A stretch of DNA of 64,000 nt, from NCBI GenBank assembly GCA_945859605.1, contig OX243816.1:37918676-37982675 (forward strand), read 5' to 3'. The position numbers and the translations under genes are program-made. The notes under the pieces were generated by a model. It saw only the letters and a program-made list of their open reading frames with translations, had not been told where the DNA came from and did no database searches. Positions 56,370-64,000 of this stretch are shown here, piece by piece; the stretch's first letter is position 1, and each line of letters begins with the position of its first letter. This stretch comes from Lumbricus rubellus (taxonomy: Eukaryota; Annelida; Clitellata; Crassiclitellata; Lumbricidae).

Positions 56370-59300
56370 GTGAGTTTCTAGCTTAGGTGAAAGATTTCAG
56401 CCTATCTCGTAGCCTAAGGGTCCTGTAAGGGACTATTGGTTGCAACGCGATAGGACGGTAAAAAATCCTGAAATAACTAGATGTGCATATACTGTACAGG
56501 TATCAAACTCCTGAAAATTTCTTCCAATACAGAGATTCAGCCAGAGGGGCTTTGTTTCAGGGGAGACTTTTATCAGGTGGGCGGATACTTTATTTGTAAC
56601 ACCAGCAAGTTTACCTAGACATTGTGTCATGCTTGCCCTTCAAAAACTGGTATGTTTTGTTTACTTGTAGGGTCACAGAAAGGCATTGTCTCCTATACAA
56701 ATGGTTGGCAATGAAAAGCTGTCGATTTCTGAAGCCAATAGCATCCAGGTACAGTCTGCCATGTTTACTGTCTTGCCATTTTTTTTGCCTATTTGGTTAA
56801 AATTTGCCATTATAATACAAGTTTTGGAAATGTTTTGCTTCAATACATTACGTGTATTGTAGTATTTACCATGTTTTGTAATTTAAATTCTTTTACCAAG
56901 CACGCTCATTCAAAACAAATTTGTCTTCTATTACATACCAGCATCTATGCTGCTACACTCTCATTAGCATAGTGGTGAGGCTTTAAGTAGGATTCTTCCC
57001 ATACCTGTTCATTCACGATATTGTTTTGCATGCATGCTTCCCCTTCCTATTCATAGGAAAAACAAGTGAGTATAATTTCTATAAATTAAATTAAATTTCA
57101 GAACACAAAGACCTCAAAGGCATGTCTGAAGCCAACCAAGAAGTGTGAGAGTAAGGAGCCGACCATCTATGAAGACCCGGCCTGTAATGTACATAGCGTG
57201 GAGACAGCATGCGTCGGCACACAGACCACTAGCTTGAAGTGTGAATGCGCCTGCCATACAACTGAGGAAGATGCTTTTGCCGAGAAAGAAGCCTACAGGT
57301 TAATGGTTCAAGGTCAGTATTAGGTCAAGTTAAACAAGAAGGAAATATATCCTGGTGTTTGTTTATTAATAATTCCTTCCTCACATCTGGCAGAATCTGC
57401 TGGGCTTCTTCACTAACACAACAAACAGTTAAGATTAAAATATAATAATGCAGTTGCCTTGTTTGGTTGTTCTAATTATTTTATTTATCGCATTTGCTGT
57501 AGCACCCCTTTAAGCTCACTACTCAGAAGCGCTCCCGACTACAGTATGCATCGGAGTTTCATGCCGAAGTGCATGAGCAATTGTAAGTGAAAGATTTGCT
57601 CAAGGTCCTTATGTGGTAGCTTGAGGTGGATTCGAACCTAGAGCTCTCCAGCTCCAAGGCACTGAACTCACCCCACCCCACATCTGTCTTAGCATAGCTG
57701 TTGAGTATCGGAGAGCACGTATTTCGTTTAACTATGAACTAGTAGTTTATTTACCTGAGAGTCCTGGACACAGACTTGTTGCACTTACTGAAAACTTGTT
57801 TAAGAGTTTATATGCAGACTTGACAGAAAATGTCTTGATGAAGTTAGTTGATGGACTCTTTTCAGAGGAAGTTCCTGCAGATTACTGGAAGGATTTGGCA
57901 GAAGTACGAAGAGCAGCACTGGAAGAAGCACTAATCGAAAACAAAGAGGTATGCTCAATTGTTCAATCTTTTCTGTTCTTCTACGGTCTGCTTGACCGTG
58001 GTTGGGCTCAAAGCACACCTGTCTTGTAGGTGTGCTATATAGTTTGAAACTGCTGTAAGACTAATGGGTTTTTATTATGATTGTTTATTATGATTTTTTA
58101 AATCGGTGCTTGTAGTCTTGAACTTGAGATTAACTTTTAGATCAGAGTACATGTGCAAAACAAAGTTAGATGAAGATGAAAATAGTCAGTGATGTTTTGT
58201 TTATGATAATTTATATAAGTAAACATTCTTCTACCTTTCTGCATTATGAATTTAGAGTGGTTGTAATGAGAAATACATGAAGAGTACACTGCAACATCAC
58301 ACCACTCTGCTCTCTTCATTGGTTTACCTATTTCGGAATAATCTTGTCACGCGAATGCACTTGTGATTTATGTCAACAATTTAACGCAGCCTGGTTTTTC
58401 AGTTGCTATTAGCACACTCACTTTAAAAAGTGTTAGCGTGCACTTTTCAGAAAACTATATATCTCACCTGGTCACCTGGTGCCGTCAGCTACTAGAGCTC
58501 TGGCGAAAGCCCTGGTGCATCTTCTCCAGTTGATCCTCTCCCTAGTCGCCTCTCTTAGTTCCTCCAGTCTCATGCCAGACTTTTCCTGTACTTCATCCAA
58601 CCATTTCTTCCTTGGTCTTCCGCATCTTCTCCGTCCCTCACCGCATGCCGTCATCAGCTCCTTTTCCAAACCGTTAGATCTCATCACATGGCCGAAGTAG
58701 CTCAATTTCCTCCAAGTTGCTGTTTGCTGCAGTGTCTCCTCCCTCTCTATTCCGAGCTCCTCGCGCACCGATTCATTAGTTCTCTTCTCCGTCCATGAAA
58801 TTCTTAGCATCTTTCTCCAAATCCACATCTCACACGCGTTGATTTTCTTTTCCATATCCCGTGTCTTTGTCCATGTCTCGCATCCATATAGGACGACTGG
58901 GAAGATCAGTGCTCTTACCAGTCTTTTCTTTGTTTCCCTGCTCACGTATTTGTCCTTCCAAATCTTTTCCAGACCGTTCATTGCCGTTTTCCCCATTGTT
59001 ACCCTCCTCCTTATTTCCATATCACTTCTTCCCTTCTTCTCTATCATAGATCCCAGGAATGTGAAGCTCGATACTACCTCTATCGTTTCTCCATCCACCT
59101 CAAAGTTTTTCCATGTTGCAGTTGTCATAACCTTTGTTTTCTTTACATTGAAGAGTCTACTGGTCAATAATAATGATACTTTTTTGTTGTTGCATTTGTA
59201 GCTACACGAAAAGCTGAGCCAGCTAGAATTGGAGAAAGATGCTCTTTCTGAACTTGCCAGCCATGCAGACTACTTCGCTAGCATGTTAAAGGTAGGTTTC

Positions 59301-59931
59301 AGTGTATATAATTCTGACCTGGTTAACACTAGGTAAGCGGGGAACTTAAACAATTTCTTATATCTCCCATGCCTATTTTATACGGTTTAATCTTAATTGA
59401 CTGTAGTTATGGTTTTTGTATCGTATCTAAAATTTATAGAGCGCCTCTTGCAGCATAGACTTTGTTTTACCATCATATATGAGCTGACATTTTTTTATAA
59501 AGTATTGTATCTGACCATTTATAAAGCACTTCTTGCAGCAAGAGCCTTTCAGAAGAGCTCCCAGTGCATTCAACGCCAAGAGAAAATGGGTTTTTAAGAT
59601 GAGAAAAAGACGAGGAAAGACAGAGCAGACTGTTGGGGGGGGGGGGGGGGAAAGTCCATTCCATAGGGAGGTACCAACACAGGCAAATGATGAAAATATA
59701 TGTTTGTCTTGAATCCTTTGAAGTTTTTCTGACAGAAAATAATGCAATAAATTCTCAACACATAATTGATGATTTTGTAATTTTTAGAAGGCTATCAACT
59801 ACGACGACAGTGGAATAGTTGCCGATGAAACGATCAACTCTCAAGTTCAAGATGACGCTGAAGAGGATTTTAACGAGATCGAGGATGAGGAGGACAATGA
59901 AAAGAAAGAAGAAAAGAAAGATGAGAATTGA
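56250..59931 (+). CDS. GMNN: Geminin (DNA replication licensing inhibitor), six coding exons
   Basis: Geminin binds Cdt1 through a parallel coiled coil and blocks re-loading of MCM helicases in S/G2; it also contacts chromatin factors including Brg1. Exons: 56250-56369, 56671-56748, 57102-57312, 57818-57948, 59202-59291, 59788-59931. Sum 774 nt, 257 aa plus stop, all junction phases agree; human geminin is 209 aa. An in-frame TAG lies upstream of the ATG. RKALSPIQ (residues 43-50) sits where geminins carry their destruction box (RxxL). The Cdt1-binding/coiled-coil core is at about 155-210: ADYWKDLAEVRRAALEEALI followed by ELHEKLSQLELEKDAL. The C-terminus is acidic then Lys/Glu-rich. It is divergent from SMARCA4 and convergent with RBX1. 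An optional NAGNAG acceptor at exon 6 (TAGAAG) could drop one Lys. Confidence 0.92.
56671..56748 (+). CDS. GMNN: Geminin exon 2: destruction-box-like motif
   Basis: GHRKALSPIQMVGNEKLSIS. Acceptor TTGTAG, donor CAG|GTACAG, phase 0 both sides. RKAL fits RxxL. Confidence 0.85.
57102..57312 (+). CDS. GMNN: Geminin exon 3
   Basis: Lys/Cys-rich then EDAFAEKEAYRLMVQ; donor CAAG|GTCAGT chosen because phase 1 fits exon 4. The alternative TACAG|GTTAAT breaks the frame. Confidence 0.85.
57484..57690 (-). mobile_element. tRNA-headed SINE family A, copy 5 (degraded)
   Basis: Inverted copy in geminin intron 3: tail at the left (GTAGCACCCCTTTAAGCTCA), B box GGTTCGAATCCACCTC complement at the right. Several substitutions. 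Confidence 0.7.
57818..57948 (+). CDS. GMNN: Geminin exon 4: Cdt1-binding segment
   Basis: LTENVLMKLVDGLFSEEVPA then DYWKDLAEVRRAALEEALIE; YWK and the following helix are the most conserved part of geminin. Confidence 0.94.
58462..59167 (-). mobile_element. 5'-truncated non-LTR retrotransposon in geminin intron 4
   Basis: A 231-codon minus-strand frame without stops gives the post-catalytic region of a LINE reverse transcriptase: TFLGSMIEKKGRSDMEIRRR, LIFPVVLYGCETWT, YFGHVMRSNG and RRCGRPRKKWLDEVQ. The YADD catalytic part is missing, so it is dead on arrival but little mutated, hence young. The 3' end reads GCTGACGGCACCAGGTGACC. Confidence 0.9.
59202..59291 (+). CDS. GMNN: Geminin exon 5: coiled coil
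   Basis: LHEKLSQLELEKDALSELAS then HADYFASMLK; heptad Leu spacing. 30 codons, phase 0. Confidence 0.94.
59427..59747 (-). mobile_element. LINE 3' end fragment in geminin intron 5
   Basis: The minus strand reads GTSLWNGLSPPPPP, then LILKTHFLLALNALGALLKG, like the SLWNGLP...LKTHF segment of CR1/L2-like LINE proteins. Interrupted by a poly-G/C run (59636-59650). Ends in EALYKF, that is GGCGCTCTATAAATTTT, shared with SINE tails. Confidence 0.55.
59788..59931 (+). CDS. GMNN: Geminin exon 6: acidic C-terminus
   Basis: KAINYDDSGIVADETINSQV, then DDAEEDFNEIEDEED and a Lys/Glu tail; TGA at 59929-59931. Confidence 0.9.
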   Translation, partial: KAINYDDSGIVADETINSQVQDDAEEDFNEIEDEEDNEKKEEKKDEN

Positions 59932-60220
59932 CATGGCTGCTAGTTTTATTAGTGAAAATATTAACTTTAGAACACAGCAATATCAAAACCTTTTTGCTGA
60001 TATTTGAGGGTTTTCTAGACATTGAACCCTTAGAAACAATTTCTTTCTGTGATGTCTGTCAGGGAATTTCTGATGTTTGCATGCCTGATGTACTAGTTTT
60101 ATAAACATGAAATTTAGATAAGTTGTAAAAGTTGTTTCTCAGTCTGACTTTTGTAGAAGGTCTTAATATAATTCTTATAAAAGAAATGGCAGATAATTTT
60201 ACATTTTCTAGTTGTCTAGT

Positions 60221-60400
60221 GCTTTTAAGGAATTTTTAGAACTGCACAACCCCTTCTTTCCTTTCCCATCCTCCATGGTAAATTACCTCCAATCGGAGGG
60301 CAATGTCGTTGTTTTGCTAGTTTTAACTGTAAAGAAGCGTTTCCACAACTCCATTTAGAACTGCACATTTTGTGTACAACTGCACATTAAAAAAGCCCTG
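60221..60400 (+). repeat. Dispersed repeat, copy 2 (GAACTGCACA family)
   Basis: GCTTTTAAGGAATTTTTAGAACTGCACAAC ... TTTAGAACTGCACATTTTGTG, as at 25622-25800. It includes ATTAAA (60386-60391), which could serve as a geminin poly(A) signal. Confidence 0.55.
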
Positions 60401-60506
60401 GAAGATCCTTGTGCAAACAAACCCCCACCATCATAACAATTATAGAACTCAGAAATTGTGACAGCATTCTAGAATATTAGAGTTAAAGTTCATTACAGAC
60501 TGTTGC

Positions 60507-60552
60507 CAGAGCTCCACGAGCTGACGGCACCAGGTGACCGATGGCACCAGGT
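60507..60552 (+). mobile_element. 46-bp scrap of the same LINE 3' end
   Basis: GCCAGAGCTC and GCTGACGGCACCAGGTGACC match the 3' end of the 58462-59167 LINE in the opposite orientation, followed by a second GATGGCACCAGGTGACT. Extreme 5' truncation. Confidence 0.75.
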
Positions 60553-60893
60553 GACTGATTAAATAACGGTGTTTTTTATAAGCTTAATGTATTATTGGTT
60601 CTTGCAAAGTGCTTGTTGAGAATCTCATTTCAGCATCAAAATTTATGAATCTAATGAAGTAAAACAGATTTTAATGCATTTTAAATCAACCATAAACGAT
60701 GCAAACCATTTCTCAAAATGAATTAAAATCAACACCAATGTTTCATATAAGCAAATCAGTTCACAGAACATTTACAGAGAAATGTCTACGAAAAAAACCA
60801 AACAGTTTCTGCATTCACAAGAACCAGTCATGCTCCAAGTGAAACGAAAAGTGACGGATTTTGTTGCACATTTCCTTTTCACAGTGGCTTCAA

Positions 60894-63510
<2,617 letters not shown>

Positions 63511-63783
63511 CTACAAACATGAGAAACACAAAATTAATATAAATTCAACAAAATATGTTACACAACTCATTATACAACACATTTAGAAATAGTCATGTTG
63601 AAAGCAAATTGAAAAGATTTTTTACAAACACACTACCTGCAGGAGTTCAAGTGGCAAAAACCATTTCATGAGATCTTGTTTTCAGACATCCCAATATGCA
63701 TCCCAAACACCTAACCAATTGTTTAATTTGTCAGCAAAAATATTTAAAACCAGTGTTACTCTGCAACTCCTTAACTTATATGC

Positions 63784-63981
63784 AGCGCCACCTATCGACG
63801 ATATCGCAACATGCATCCCAACATGCAAAGCGTGAGGGTCGGTTAGGCGTCGTGAGGGTCGGTTAGGGTTAGTTTTAGGGTTAGTGCAGTCATTCTGCTG
63901 AAATTTCAGGAGAATGACTGCACTAACCCTAAACCTAACCCACCCTCACGCTTCGATATCGTCGATAGGTGGCGCTGTAAT
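63784..63981. mobile_element. Small fold-back element sharing a telomere-like module
   Basis: CAGCGCCACCTATCGACGAT and its complement form the ends, converging on a GAAATTTC centre at about 63900. The arms contain GAGGGTCGGTTAGG and TAGGGTTAGTGCAGTCATTC, also present inside the fold-back at 54890-54975. The left arm has an extra 30 bp. Confidence 0.8.
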
Positions 63982-64000
63982 TTTATTGCATTCGTTGGCA

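Overview
The window is animal nuclear DNA. Three spliced host genes with ordinary GT-AG introns can be rebuilt exon by exon: a SMARCA4/BRM-type SWI/SNF ATPase (minus strand, 29230-53232), a geminin (plus strand, 56250-59931) and an RBX1/ROC1 RING protein (minus strand, 60894 to beyond the right part of the window, first exon missing). Geminin is a metazoan protein. The dense simple repeats, many TA-, TTAA- and 8-bp-flanked DNA transposons and a Polinton/adintovirus-like element suggest an invertebrate, probably marine. I cannot name the phylum with confidence.

Layout. 1-1646 is the end of a Polinton/adintovirus-like element: the N-terminus of an FtsK/HerA-type packaging ATPase running off the left edge, a zinc-ribbon plus parvovirus-like phospholipase A2 protein, and an integrase with a C-terminal chromodomain. 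A small SAP-like reading frame (2428-2787, minus) lies beside it. 2.9-29 kb has no host exon that I can recognise. It is a repeat landscape: (CAGA)n/(TCTG)n, (ATTC)n, (CA)n and (GATG)n arrays, a 36-bp satellite, and five recognisable DNA transposons (8564-9909, 14605-15011, 18101-18384, 20055-21274 with a decayed mariner transposase, 27242-28893). One tRNA-headed SINE (26990-27239) is also present.

From 29.2 kb the window is gene dense. The SMARCA4-type gene has 27 coding exons plus a 5' non-coding exon. My exon sum is 5298 nt, an exact multiple of three (1765 codons plus stop), and phases agree at every junction. Its introns hold tRNA-SINEs, a hAT miniature element with a perfect 8-bp target duplication, about eight TTAA-bounded miniature fold-backs, and many minisatellites. 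Two of these arrays duplicate the 5' splice site of an exon and one forms the tract in front of a 3' splice site. A 1.8-kb nested fold-back element with an 8-bp target duplication sits between the SMARCA4-type promoter and geminin. Geminin and RBX1 converge tail to tail.

Functional view. SMARCA4 is the chromatin-remodelling motor. Geminin inhibits the licensing factor Cdt1 and is also known to bind Brg1. RBX1 is the RING subunit of the cullin ligases that destroy Cdt1. The three neighbours therefore touch the same replication/chromatin axis; whether their adjacency means anything is untested.
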